Both the position numbers and the translations under genes were made by a program. A stretch of DNA of 64,000 nt. Origin: Litoribrevibacter albus. GTDB lineage: Bacteria; Pseudomonadota; Gammaproteobacteria; Pseudomonadales; Litoribrevibacteraceae. Under the pieces are notes generated by a model. That model did no database searches, was not told where the DNA came from, and saw only the letters and a program-made list of their open reading frames with translations. The number at the start of each line of letters is the position of its first letter. Position 1 is the stretch's first letter. Location: contig NZ_BSNM01000006.1 of assembly GCF_030159995.1 (NCBI RefSeq), positions 153,775 to 217,774 on the forward strand, written 5' to 3'. Positions 15,075 through 23,857 of the stretch are shown in pieces.

Positions 15075-16910
15075 TTAAAGATTAGGCCAAAGAGAGTCAA
15101 AGTCGTCTCCTAAGGAAGAAGAAGGCTTTTCAGTTTTGGATTTTTCTGTAATGTTTATGTTTGAGCTTGCTGATTTTAACTGAAACTGGTTAAAACTCGC
15201 AGTGGCTGTAAGTCTTTTATTTAATTGATATTGTGAAGTTTTTCCTGCCAGGTTTACCATCACTTTATTGCCGACTTTAAACGGAAGTCGTGGGGCAATG
15301 ATTGACATGGGTTTACCTATTGCAGCCAACTCAGGCAACAATAGCGCATGTAAAAACTCAGACATCGTTCCACTTTTTTGTATCAATCTGATTGCACAAG
15401 GTGATGCTGAGGGGGCTAATAGTTCGACGCCCATCATAGTGCCTTTTTGATTGATATGTCGGATCCAGCGCACAACTGCGATACTCCAACCTTGATGTTG
15501 GTTCTCTCTTAACGCAATGATCTCTCCTGATTGTGCCTTGAGTGGCACATCAGAACTCCAGCGTAAACAGTAGCCTCCAGGACTGGTATCCAGGGTGTCA
15601 ATGATATGGATAGGCGCCTGGTGTTTTTTGATTCTTTCCCGTTCTTCATCGGCCAGCTGGTTTGGCATGAAGTTGATGCTGTCCATGGAGATGCCGTCCA
15701 TGTTTGGCATGGCGCCACCACCTGCATCGAAGGCGTTGGACCACGCATCGGTACCATTACCGACATTCGAACGTCCAACTTTGGATTGAAGGAAGGGATT
15801 GTCGCTTCCTCCTAAGACCACGGTTTCGATGTCCTGGCCTAGTTGCTCATGTAGAGTGCGCTCGCCTGCAAGATGAAAGTGCACAGAGGCTAGACCGATC
15901 AGTAATTCCATCGACCCATGAGCTGGTGCGCGTGCAAATCCTCGCTCAGTCATTCGCCCCCAGGCAATGGTGAGGTGCTGAAGCAAGTTAGGGCCGATAT
16001 CCTGAGGGATTTGAATGAAAAACTCGTCACTCTTTTCTGGTAAGTTGCTTTGCTGGTTTAGCAGATCAACTAAGTGCTGGGTTTCAATCCCTCGTTGTAA
16101 ATCTTTACTGGCGCTGGTGGCTTTGATGCGATAAATCGGTGGCGCATCATTGGTTAGTTGAGCCACAAACAGGGCATGTTTTTCTTCTGGAGAACAGACC
16201 TTTACATAATCAACCCAGTTTTCCAGAGCATCATAGGTCTTGGTTAATTCTTGTTGGCGAATCTGGTTCGGCTTTGCGGTACCTAATAAACATATTCGAA
16301 GATAGGCATCCGTGATTGTAGTGTGATCACGCTTACAGTTCGGTTTGTCGATGACCCGGTAGTCCAGCAGGTTTCGATTTTCCGCGAGCATATAGAGTTG
16401 ATGAATTTCAGACCAGGTATTTGCGGGAGTCGGTCGATACAGTTGATAAGCTCGAAGAATGGTTCTACCAAGATCAGAGATCGCTCTATGTGAGCAGAAC
16501 GCCAATAATTTACGGTGTTTTTCGTTGTTCGATAACTCCAGCCCTTGAGCGATAGCAATTTTATAACCTGCGGCTAAATGCGCTTGAAGTGCCTGAGCAA
16601 GATTTGCAATCTTGAGTGGCTTTTCCGGCATGACCACGGGTTGTTGAAGATAGTGTTTGCCTAGGGCTCGACTGATGAAGTAAATCGCGGGCCTGAGTAG
16701 CTCAAGGAGTTGATAACGAACTTGTGGTGTCAGATGTAACCGGTTGAGTTCAATAATCGCATGGTATAGGCGCTTAGAGGTTTCTCCAATGTTGGTCATT
16801 GGCAATCCATCAACCCAAGCCTGTAGGCTTCGAACATTCGCATCGCAGAATGTCAGGCGGGTTAAATCCTGTTCAGGGATATTTAGCTTGATAGATTTCG
16901 GTGCACTCAT
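15075..16910 (-). CDS. PilZ-like protein encoded upstream of fimX
   Basis: The 611-residue soluble protein has an alpha-helical N-terminal region (about 40-300) and a C-terminal part with PilZ features. DTSPGG at 441-446 fits the DxSxxG motif, and the strand GWSIAVVRWIRHI near 474-486 followed by GVELL is typical of a PilZ barrel. The other c-di-GMP motif, RxxxR, is matched by RGFAR at 323-327, about 114 residues earlier, with a Gly/Asn/Met-rich stretch between (about 365-420). It corresponds in position to PA4958, beside fimX in P. aeruginosa, and may be the c-di-GMP effector called FimW there; I am not certain of that name. It is probably co-transcribed with fimX and likely has a role in surface attachment or pili (inference). 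Confidence 0.7.
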   Translation of the reverse strand: MSAPKSIKLNIPEQDLTRLTFCDANVRSLQAWVDGLPMTNIGETSKRLYHAIIELNRLHLTPQVRYQLLELLRPAIYFISRALGKHYLQQPVVMPEKPLKIANLAQALQAHLAAGYKIAIAQGLELSNNEKHRKLLAFCSHRAISDLGRTILRAYQLYRPTPANTWSEIHQLYMLAENRNLLDYRVIDKPNCKRDHTTITDAYLRICLLGTAKPNQIRQQELTKTYDALENWVDYVKVCSPEEKHALFVAQLTNDAPPIYRIKATSASKDLQRGIETQHLVDLLNQQSNLPEKSDEFFIQIPQDIGPNLLQHLTIAWGRMTERGFARAPAHGSMELLIGLASVHFHLAGERTLHEQLGQDIETVVLGGSDNPFLQSKVGRSNVGNGTDAWSNAFDAGGGAMPNMDGISMDSINFMPNQLADEERERIKKHQAPIHIIDTLDTSPGGYCLRWSSDVPLKAQSGEIIALRENQHQGWSIAVVRWIRHINQKGTMMGVELLAPSASPCAIRLIQKSGTMSEFLHALLLPELAAIGKPMSIIAPRLPFKVGNKVMVNLAGKTSQYQLNKRLTATASFNQFQLKSASSNINITEKSKTEKPSSSLGDDFDSLWPNL

Positions 16911-17122
16911 GCCTAAGAACCAAGTATTCGCTCAACTGGAAACCTAAGTATAGTTTTATAATTTACCTTGGCTTAAATATTTCAAAGTAAATGCAGAAAA
17001 ATACTTAAATTCGTGCCAAGTTGCTCGAATCTCTGTGAATTATTGTTATTAGTAGCTTCCGATAATACCCTAAGAGCTAGGAATATCAACTAGTTAAACG
17101 ACTTTGCTGAGGCTTCTGGGAA
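16911..17122. other. Intergenic gap between epmB and the PilZ-like gene
   Basis: This 212-bp AT-rich gap contains the leftward promoter of the PilZ-like/fimX pair. On the minus strand a TATACT box lies at about 16951-16946 without a convincing -35, and TTGGCAC near 17023 resembles only the -24 half of a sigma-54 promoter. No clear terminator for epmB is seen. Confidence 0.3.
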
Positions 17123-18130
17123 CTACTTTATTGGCTTCTTATAGGGAACATCGGGCAGTTCTCGAACCAACTTAGGTACAAGATACCCTGAAGTACGCTT
17201 CATCAGTGCTTGGTAGAGTTCCCGTGCCTCTTCTTCTGAAACCTCAAAGTGCTGGCTGCCTTGTACTTTATCCAACAGATTTAAGTAATAGGGAAGTATT
17301 CCAGCGTTGAACAGTTTCTTGCTCAGTGCCAGCAAGGTATCCGCATCATCATTAATCCCTTTAAGGAGCACGGCCTGATTCAGAAGGATGCTGGATGTGC
17401 TCTTTAATCGAGCAACGGCGTCTTTAAGCTCATCATTGATTTCATTCGGGTGGTTGATGTGCAACACAAAGGTGATGGGCAGGCGGCTCTGGTTGACCCA
17501 GTCCAGCAAGGCATCGTTAATTCTGGATGGAATCACCACGGGCAAGCGGGTGTGTACTCTCAAGCGTTCAAGGTGCGGAATGTTATTCAACCGCGTAATG
17601 AGTTTTGCTAGCTGTTGGTCATTGTTGGCTAATGGGTCGCCGCCACTCAGGATTACTTCGTCTACTTCGGGGTGTGCATGGAGGTAATGCTCGATGTCAG
17701 ACAGTTGCTGGGAGCTCAAGCGGTTCTCTTGATAGGGAAAATGGCGTCTGAAGCAGTATCTACAATTGATCGCACAGGTTTGAGCGCCAATCAACAGTAC
17801 TCGGTTGTGGTATTTGTGGATAAGTCCGGGAACGGGGTTAGCATTCCTTTCTTCGAGAGGGTCTTGTGAATACTCGGGACTCAGTGTTTCTTCTTCGGTG
17901 ATGGGTAAAACTTGCAACAAAAGTGGGTCATTAGCGACACCTTTCTGCATTCTATCTACGAAGGATTGTGGCACTCTTAACGGAAATTGACGATTTGCTG
18001 CGTCACTGAGGTTTAATTTCGCCGGATCTAACTCTAGAATATGCAGCAATTGATGAACAGACTCGATCGCATTGGATAATTCGTGTTTCCATTGAGGACG
18101 AGGGTCAAATTCCGATTGGATCAGTTTCAT
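17123..18130 (-). CDS. epmB: EF-P beta-lysylation protein EpmB (lysine 2,3-aminomutase family)
   Basis: This radical SAM, PLP-dependent enzyme converts (S)-alpha-lysine to (R)-beta-lysine, which EpmA attaches to EF-P. The 4Fe-4S motif CxxxCxxC is in [15 protein letters not shown], and [12 protein letters not shown] is the family SGGDP signature. It has 335 residues from MKLIQSEF. The start at 18130 is preferred because a longer reading uses a TTG without homology. It is divergent from efp with only 36 bases between the start codons, so the two promoters overlap one another's 5' regions. Its pairing with efp and epmA makes the function secure. Confidence 0.95.
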   Translation of the reverse strand: MKLIQSEFDPRPQWKHELSNAIESVHQLLHILELDPAKLNLSDAANRQFPLRVPQSFVDRMQKGVANDPLLLQVLPITEEETLSPEYSQDPLEERNANPVPGLIHKYHNRVLLIGAQTCAINCRYCFRRHFPYQENRLSSQQLSDIEHYLHAHPEVDEVILSGGDPLANNDQQLAKLITRLNNIPHLERLRVHTRLPVVIPSRINDALLDWVNQSRLPITFVLHINHPNEINDELKDAVARLKSTSSILLNQAVLLKGINDDADTLLALSKKLFNAGILPYYLNLLDKVQGSQHFEVSEEEARELYQALMKRTSGYLVPKLVRELPDVPYKKPIK

Positions 18131-18166
18131 TGTTACAACCAAATACAATTAAAAGAGCGAGTAAGT

Positions 18167-18733
18167 ATGGCGTCTTATTCTACCAATGATTTTCGTTCGG
18201 GTCTTAAAGTAATGTTGGATGGCGATCCATGTGCTGTCCTTGACAACGAATACGTAAAGCCGGGTAAAGGTCAGGCTTTCAACCGAGTTAAGCTTCGTAA
18301 CCTAAAAACTGGTCGCGTATGGGAACGTACCTTTAAATCAGGTGAGTCTCTGGAAGCTGCGGATGTAATGGATATCGATATGGAATATCTGTACACCGAC
18401 GGTGAGTTCTGGCACTTCATGTTGACCGATGGTTCCTTTGAGCAGCATGCCGCTGACGAAAAAGCCGTAGGTGAAACCATCAAATGGTTAAAAGAGCAGG
18501 ACATCTACACGGTGACTTTGTACAACGGTGAGCCATTGAACGTGTCGCCACCAAACTTTGTTGAGCTTGAAGTGACTGAAACTGATCCTGGTTTGAAGGG
18601 TAATACCGCTGAAGGTGGTAGCAAGCCTGCGACCCTGACCACCGGTGCCGTGGTTAAAGTCCCGCTATTTGTAAATATTGGCGATAAGCTAAAAGTTGAT
18701 ACTCGAACTGGCGAATACGTTTCACGTGCATAG
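18167..18733 (+). CDS. efp: Elongation factor P
   Basis: EF-P binds between the P and E sites and relieves ribosome stalling at polyproline stretches. The protein has 188 residues, as in E. coli. The modified lysine is in the loop [10 protein letters not shown] (K34 by homology with E. coli), consistent with beta-lysylation rather than the rhamnosylated Arg of pseudomonads. The three OB/KOW-like domains and the C-terminus [12 protein letters not shown] are conserved. The start is ATG 18167, where homology begins. The co-oriented epmA follows after an intrinsic terminator, so the modification enzyme may be expressed at a lower level by read-through. Confidence 0.97.
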   Translation: MASYSTNDFRSGLKVMLDGDPCAVLDNEYVKPGKGQAFNRVKLRNLKTGRVWERTFKSGESLEAADVMDIDMEYLYTDGEFWHFMLTDGSFEQHAADEKAVGETIKWLKEQDIYTVTLYNGEPLNVSPPNFVELEVTETDPGLKGNTAEGGSKPATLTTGAVVKVPLFVNIGDKLKVDTRTGEYVSRA

Positions 18734-18773
18734 TTTGGGGTTATGAGATGTAGTTTTACATCTTGATCCAGAG

Positions 18774-18797
18774 AAGGCGGCTTAGGCCGCCTTTTTT
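18774..18797 (+). terminator. Intrinsic terminator between efp and epmA
   Basis: AAGGCGGCTTAGGCCGCCTT forms a 9-bp GC-rich stem followed by a run of T. It ends the efp transcript 40 bases after its stop and lies just upstream of the epmA start at 18829. Confidence 0.9.
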
Positions 18798-18828
18798 GTT
18801 TCTACAGGATGAAAGTTTGGAACAAACA

Positions 18829-19794
18829 ATGGTCGAAAATACATGGCAGGCGAGCGCCTCTTGGGAGGGGTTGCAGCAAAGAGCGAAAACCTTATCTGAA
18901 ATTCGGCAGTTTTTTGCTGACAGAAATGTGTTGGAGGTTGATACCCCAGTTTTGATGCGGGGTGCGACGACAGATTTGTACTTGGACTCAATTTCTGCCG
19001 AAGTTGATGTTATGGGGCAGCGTGAGACTTTATATTTTCAAACGTCTCCCGAATTTGCTTTGAAGCGTTTACTGGCTACGCACCGCAAAAGCATCTATCA
19101 AATTGCCAAAGCATTTCGAAACGGTGAGGCGGGTTCTCGTCATAATCCTGAATTTACCATGCTGGAATGGTATCGGCCGGGGTTCACTCTTCAGCAATTA
19201 ATGGATGAAGTGGCGGCACTTGTGGGCCCATTGTTGTCTGTTGAGGCGGTGAGTTTTCACTCTTATCGAACACTCTTTCAACAGTATTTGGGGCTAGATC
19301 CGTTCACTTCATCTCTGGAACAGCTTCGGCAGTGTTGTAAGCAACAAACCGGTTGCGATATGGATAGAGAGTCTCTTGAGTCCTGCCTGGATCTTTTGAT
19401 GAGCCATGCTATTGAACCTTCCCTTGGACAAGGTGAATTAACCTTTGTCTATGACTTCCCTGCTGGGCAAGCGGCGCTGTCTAAAGTGGCTGAAGTGGAT
19501 GGAGTTCTGGTGGCGAAACGTTTTGAGTTGTATGTTTCTGGTGCTGAAATAGCCAACGGCTACGATGAGTTGTTGGACGCCGATGAGCAGCAACAACGCT
19601 TTGAGTCTGATAATGTCAAACGGGCGGTGTATGGAAAGCCTGAATTACCGTGGGATCGAAAACTGGTGGCTGCTTTAGCTGCAGGATTGCCAGCATGTTG
19701 CGGTGTGGCGCTGGGAATCGAGCGGTTATTGATGGTGCGATACGGTTATAAGAACATTGCGGATGTTCTTGCGTTCCCGTATGACAGAAGTTGA
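18829..19794 (+). CDS. epmA: EF-P--(R)-beta-lysine ligase EpmA
   Basis: This class II lysyl-tRNA-synthetase paralogue lacks the anticodon-binding domain and transfers beta-lysine to the EF-P lysine. It has 321 residues from MVENTWQASASWEGL. RQFFADRNVLEVDTPVLM near the start matches E. coli EpmA. Motif 2 is FRNGEAGSRHNPEFTMLEWY and motif 3 is the GIERLLMVRYG segment at the end. The ATG at 18829 is chosen because a TTG at 18763 would be translated through the efp terminator. EpmB lies just across efp. EpmC, the EF-P hydroxylase, is not in the window. Confidence 0.94.
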   Translation: MVENTWQASASWEGLQQRAKTLSEIRQFFADRNVLEVDTPVLMRGATTDLYLDSISAEVDVMGQRETLYFQTSPEFALKRLLATHRKSIYQIAKAFRNGEAGSRHNPEFTMLEWYRPGFTLQQLMDEVAALVGPLLSVEAVSFHSYRTLFQQYLGLDPFTSSLEQLRQCCKQQTGCDMDRESLESCLDLLMSHAIEPSLGQGELTFVYDFPAGQAALSKVAEVDGVLVAKRFELYVSGAEIANGYDELLDADEQQQRFESDNVKRAVYGKPELPWDRKLVAALAAGLPACCGVALGIERLLMVRYGYKNIADVLAFPYDRS

Positions 19795-19872
19795 TGCTTC
19801 TTGTGATTGATGCCTCTGGGGTTGAGGCATCAAACGGAATGAAGAAGGAAATCCTTCATTGTCGCGAGTGGG

Positions 19873-20730
19873 TTAGCTGTAATCAGCGATTAATTGCCCC
19901 ATTCGGGTGGTAGACCCTTCTTTCAATGAGGCTTCCCATTCAATACTGTCTTTCGGAAAACACAGAATAACGGTAGACCCTAGCTTGAATCGGCCCAGCT
20001 CATCACCTTTGTTCAGGTGAATCGCCTTCTCGCCTTCACTTGGGTAGGTCCAGGTTGTTAGCTTCCCTCTAGGAGGCGTAACCAAGCCGGCCCACACAGT
20101 TTCAATGCTGGCTACGATCATAGCGCCCACCATAACTACCGCCATAGGGCCAAATTCAGTATCAAAAATGCAGGAAACTCGTTCATTTCGGGCGAACAGG
20201 TTATCCACATTGTTTACCGTTGCAGGGTTTACCGAGAAAAGCTTGCCTGGAATATACGTCATGGAGCGTAATGTGCCGGTAAATGGCATGTGAACGCGAT
20301 GGTAATCTTTGGGTGACAGGTAAATAGTTGAGAATTTCCCCTGTTGGAATTCATCCTCTAAGGACGAATCGCCACCCAAAAGCTCTTTCAGTCCAAAGTC
20401 ATGGCCTTTCGCTTGAAAGATACGGCCAGACTGGATGTCGCCTAATTGACTGACAGCGCCATCGGCTGGACATGCTACAGTTTTTTCACCTTCTGCAATG
20501 GTGCGTGCTCCTGGCTTAAGAGCGCGAGTGAAAAAATCGTTAAAGCTGGCGTAGCTGGCAGGATCAGGGTTCGCCGCTTCCGACATATCAATACCATATT
20601 GCTTGATAAAGGTATTAATAAAAGGCGTTTTGATTGTGCTTGCCTGAGATTCTGCAACCAATCGTGTTAAACGAGAGAGTGCGTGTTGAGGCATAAAGTG
20701 TTGGGAAAGCGCAAATAAACGGTCTTTCAT
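19873..20730 (-). CDS. psd: Phosphatidylserine decarboxylase proenzyme
   Basis: The membrane-associated pyruvoyl enzyme makes phosphatidylethanolamine from phosphatidylserine. The self-cleavage motif LGST is in GRFKLGSTVILCF near the C-terminus, where Ser becomes the pyruvoyl group. YLSPKDYHRVHMP and GAMIVASIETVW are conserved family blocks. It has 285 residues from MKDRLF. A GTG 12 bases upstream (20742) is an alternative, and neither has a clear ribosome site. It follows the rhodanese gene on the same strand, as in P. aeruginosa. The upstream phosphatidylserine synthase gene pssA is in the same window at 61.5 kb. Confidence 0.95.
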   Translation of the reverse strand: MKDRLFALSQHFMPQHALSRLTRLVAESQASTIKTPFINTFIKQYGIDMSEAANPDPASYASFNDFFTRALKPGARTIAEGEKTVACPADGAVSQLGDIQSGRIFQAKGHDFGLKELLGGDSSLEDEFQQGKFSTIYLSPKDYHRVHMPFTGTLRSMTYIPGKLFSVNPATVNNVDNLFARNERVSCIFDTEFGPMAVVMVGAMIVASIETVWAGLVTPPRGKLTTWTYPSEGEKAIHLNKGDELGRFKLGSTVILCFPKDSIEWEASLKEGSTTRMGQLIADYS

Positions 20731-20796
20731 GTTGGGTATCACTTACTCATTAATGTGCTGTGCTTCAGGAGTTTGACCTAAGGCTATGACTGAATC

Positions 20797-20825
20797 ATGA
20801 CTGCTTCGAAAATCAAGGCAGTCAT
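20797..20825. other. Stem-loop between rhodanese and psd genes
   Basis: ATGACTGC (20797-20804) pairs with GCAGTCAT (20818-20825), extended inward by two more pairs around a one-base bulge. There is no U-tract on the minus strand, so it is more a 3'-end or leader hairpin than a standard terminator. Confidence 0.4.
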
Positions 20826-20876
20826 TCATGGTTCAATAAGGCGTATAAACCCTAAATTATCGATGTCTTGTTGGGT

Positions 20877-21755
20877 TTATGCAGGCTCAATCGGGGTGTC
20901 CGGATCATTGCCCCATTCCGACCAGGAGCCATCATACGCTTTATTGTTCTGGTAACCTAATGCTTTTGCCACAAGGTAAGTCAGCCCTGATCGACGATGG
21001 GTTTGACAGTGGGAAACAATGGTTTTGTCTTTGGTTAGTCCCTTTTTGTTCAGAAGTTTTTCTAATTCTGGAAGAGGGAGTAGTTTGTTGTTATCGCTCT
21101 TATTTAGAGTGTCTGTCCATTCAAGATGGGTGGCATTAGGAATGTGTCCGCCACGAGCAGCGAGGACTTTAGTGCCGTTGTGTTCATCCTGTGAGCGGGC
21201 ATCCCAGATGGCCCAGCTGTTTGGAATATTATCCAGCTCAGACAGAATTTCTTCTTTAGTCGCGCGGCAGTCAGGATTGACTAATTCAGCAGTGTAATTT
21301 GATGGGGTAGTGTCTGGTGTGTCATTGCTCAGATCAAATTTTTCGGCCATCCATGCATCACGGCCACCGTTTAGGAAAGAGCTGTTAGGGTGGCCCAATA
21401 AATCCAATGTCCAGATAAAACGACCAGCCCAAGGTCCGCCTTCATGATCGTACACAACGACATGACTCTCGTCTGTCAGACCAATGTCTGACATCAGTTG
21501 AGAAAGTTGCTCGAGGCTTGGCAGTCGTCCGGGAGCTGGTGGTTGAGCGCAGGTTAAGCGCTTGTGATCAATGTACACGGCGCCGGGAATATGCCCTAGG
21601 TCGTATAGCTCCTGAGTGGAAAGGTCAACAATGATGAGCTTGCTTGCAAGCGCTGGTGTTTGTATCGCTTCATTTAAATCCTTGGGATCAAGGATAAGGG
21701 GTAATAACGGTTGTGCGTCGGCCACAGTACTTAGTCCATGTGTTCGTTGATGCAA
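20877..21755 (-). CDS. rhdA: Tandem-rhodanese thiosulfate/mercaptopyruvate sulfurtransferase
   Basis: The protein has 292 residues and two rhodanese domains. The N-terminal one (about 20-145) lacks the active Cys. The C-terminal one has the loop HCQTHRRSG with the persulfide-forming Cys, very like the CQTHHRS loop of Azotobacter RhdA. ELYDLGHIPGAVYIDH and ARGGHIPNATHLEW are the CH2A-type motifs of the two domains. It transfers sulfane sulfur to acceptors such as cyanide or Fe-S assembly partners. The exact donor is uncertain. It is next to psd, as PA4956 is in P. aeruginosa. The gene symbol is given by similarity. Confidence 0.88.
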   Translation of the reverse strand: MHQRTHGLSTVADAQPLLPLILDPKDLNEAIQTPALASKLIIVDLSTQELYDLGHIPGAVYIDHKRLTCAQPPAPGRLPSLEQLSQLMSDIGLTDESHVVVYDHEGGPWAGRFIWTLDLLGHPNSSFLNGGRDAWMAEKFDLSNDTPDTTPSNYTAELVNPDCRATKEEILSELDNIPNSWAIWDARSQDEHNGTKVLAARGGHIPNATHLEWTDTLNKSDNNKLLPLPELEKLLNKKGLTKDKTIVSHCQTHRRSGLTYLVAKALGYQNNKAYDGSWSEWGNDPDTPIEPA

Positions 21756-21830
21756 GATATTTGATCTTTATTCTAACGAAAAACGGATCTGAGGAAAGGG
21801 GTTGTCATGGCTATTCGTTGCAGATGGCGA

Positions 21831-23573
21831 CTAGGTCGGAATTTGCTGGCTTTTTTTAAGCGTCGCTTTCCGGTCTGAAAAGTGCTCAACACAATGCCCT
21901 AACGCACGGCATAAGACCTTGAAGTATTTGTAGTCTTCTTCTGTGAGATTTGCCCCTCGTGCACCGCTATCGGCATAGACAATCGCAACAGGCTTGTTCT
22001 TAGCGAAAATGGATTGAACAAAGAAATGATGAGACTGGGATGCATTGACCAGTGCACCTGGGATCATAGCTCGCATTTTGGGGAAGTTGGTTTGATTGAT
22101 CCAGGCTCCCAGCGGTTTTTGGGCCAGTTTTTGGAATAAGCCCGGTTTCGTCAGATCAATAACCAAGTCCGCCAGTTTAGGGGTATCCATCATACCAGCG
22201 GTATAGTAAGTGACCAACTTAGTGCCGGAACTGTTAATAAGTGAGGCCGATGCCCGATCCAAGCTGAGTCCGTATTTTATGCATTGAACAGCCGCGTTCA
22301 TTAGTTCATGGACATCCTGAAAGCGTTCAGGGTGTTTCAGCATGTTGTTGGTCAACTCGCTGAACATCTCAAGATTTCGTTTGTCCTTGATTTTAGCTAC
22401 GTTGTTACTGGCCAAACCTAGAGCTGGGTTGGATTTCTCTTTTCTCGGGCCTGCCTGTTTTGGAATGAAGTCCACATCACCCGCCATGCTTTGTTTCGAT
22501 TGGCCGCTTGCATCTGCTTCGGCTCGAGCAGTCGTTGAGCGCTTAGGGCGTGGTTTGTCCGGGATTTCATCTTGAGCCCAGCTTGGTTTGCTTACGCGGG
22601 TGATGTCTGACGGAATCTGAAGCAGATGTTTTGCCGGCAGCAGAATGTATGGAATAGGGTGTTCTCGTGAAACCTGAATGGCTGCATCACGAATTCGCTC
22701 ATAGGCGGTCTGATGATTGATCGCCATATATGTGCCATAAATCGCAACCGCGCGATGGAAATTTCGACCATGCCAGTTTTTGTAACTTTCAAGTGCTAGC
22801 AGATTACCCAGAAAGGTAGGGAACATCGGGCTGTTTAACAGAAACTTGGTTTCACGTTTGACGTTAGGGGTGACTCCTGCGGTTTCAGGGCAGGCTTGAC
22901 TGATTTCTACGAGCTGTCGACGGGTTGGCTTTAACCCTTCCATCATGCTGGCTTTGGTGAATGTTGGTAGCTGCCAGAGATTGCCTAGGTATTGACTGAT
23001 GTCCAGAATGGTACAACCCAGTACTTTTCTCTGAGCTTGCTCCATGGGCATACGTTCTTCAAAAGTAAGGTACTGAACAATACGCATTTCATGCGGGGCG
23101 GCTGACCACATAAGCCAGTAGCCGGTTCCTGCAAAGAGTGTTGACCAGTATAGGTTTTCTCTTGGAAGCAGCGGCTTATATTGTGCCATGGCATCTGCTT
23201 GAGCTGCAGCATGCAAACTGTTGCACAGCGATTGTAAATATTCTCTGTGAGCGATGTTTCTCGGATTAAGCTTCAGTGTCGGAAGCTTTTTCATAATGGT
23301 CCGCACTTTATCCACACCTAACATACTGATGGCGTGATCGGGCGAATGAATCTCTGTGTTGGGATTCTTATTTTGCTGATTGGCGAACTTAATTAAATAT
23401 AAGCAGGCAATGGGGTCTCGATGAATTAATGCCGCTAGCTTGCTAAAAGCAAGGTCCGCCTGTTTAAGCGCGGTAATTAATTGTGCGCTGGTATTGGGGA
23501 GCAGAGGAAGTGCTTGATCCTTTATCAGGTTGGCCCATTCTTCGGCATTGCTTGGACGTTTACTTATTTCCAT
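21831..23573 (-). CDS. HDOD-domain protein with C-terminal GAF-like domain
   Basis: The 580-residue cytoplasmic protein has an N-terminal HDOD domain (about 15-215), a degenerate HD superfamily module used as a signalling scaffold. Key features are LPLLPNTSAQLITAL, the IHRDPIACLYLIKFAN core and AISMLGVDKVRTIMKKL. A basic, low-complexity linker lies at about 335-385, then a GAF-like domain (about 395-565) with VHELMNAAVQCIKYGLSLDRASASLI. HDOD proteins act in motility, chemotaxis and c-di-GMP circuits. A FliA-type promoter sits just upstream (23605-23631), and motA is the divergent neighbour. Both suggest expression with late flagellar genes. Its precise partner is unknown. Confidence 0.78.
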   Translation of the reverse strand: MEISKRPSNAEEWANLIKDQALPLLPNTSAQLITALKQADLAFSKLAALIHRDPIACLYLIKFANQQNKNPNTEIHSPDHAISMLGVDKVRTIMKKLPTLKLNPRNIAHREYLQSLCNSLHAAAQADAMAQYKPLLPRENLYWSTLFAGTGYWLMWSAAPHEMRIVQYLTFEERMPMEQAQRKVLGCTILDISQYLGNLWQLPTFTKASMMEGLKPTRRQLVEISQACPETAGVTPNVKRETKFLLNSPMFPTFLGNLLALESYKNWHGRNFHRAVAIYGTYMAINHQTAYERIRDAAIQVSREHPIPYILLPAKHLLQIPSDITRVSKPSWAQDEIPDKPRPKRSTTARAEADASGQSKQSMAGDVDFIPKQAGPRKEKSNPALGLASNNVAKIKDKRNLEMFSELTNNMLKHPERFQDVHELMNAAVQCIKYGLSLDRASASLINSSGTKLVTYYTAGMMDTPKLADLVIDLTKPGLFQKLAQKPLGAWINQTNFPKMRAMIPGALVNASQSHHFFVQSIFAKNKPVAIVYADSGARGANLTEEDYKYFKVLCRALGHCVEHFSDRKATLKKSQQIPT

Positions 23574-23857
23574 TGATTCATCGTGATCTGTTTAGTCTTG
23601 GTTATTATCGGCTATATTTTTAAAACCTTTTGCTTTCTGACGAGAGAGGATCGCTAAAAAACTGTTGATTTACAATGATTCTACAGACGTGTTTTATAGT
23701 AGCTTATAAAATTTGTCTAAGATTTATTAAATACTGGTCGATATAAAAAAAATCCAACAATATTTGAAAGTTGCATTCACAAACCAGTAAATTTAGTGAA
23801 CAAAGCATTGCATGTTGGATGCGCAATTAACGTGTTTTTTTGTTACATGGAGTTTCG
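23574..23857. other. HDOD-motA divergent intergenic region
   Basis: This AT-rich gap of 284 bp holds the HDOD promoter on the left. On the motA side there is a perfect 8-bp inverted repeat ATCCAACA (23752-23759) / TGTTGGAT (23813-23820) 53 bases apart, and several TGCAT repeats between 23770 and 23815. No FliA-type box was found for motA on the plus strand. Confidence 0.4.
23605..23631 (-). promoter_or_regulatory. FliA (sigma-28) promoter of the HDOD gene
   Basis: Read on the minus strand, AAAAGGTT (23631-23624), an 11-base spacer and GCCGATAA (23612-23605) match the E. coli FliA consensus TAAAGTTT-N11-GCCGATAA at 6 of 8 and 8 of 8 positions. Transcription would start about 25 bases before the HDOD ATG. 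Confidence 0.7.

Noticed and set aside
17005..17026. TTGGCAC on the minus strand upstream of the PilZ-like gene as a sigma-54 -24 box
   Set aside because: No GC element at the right distance for the -12 box.
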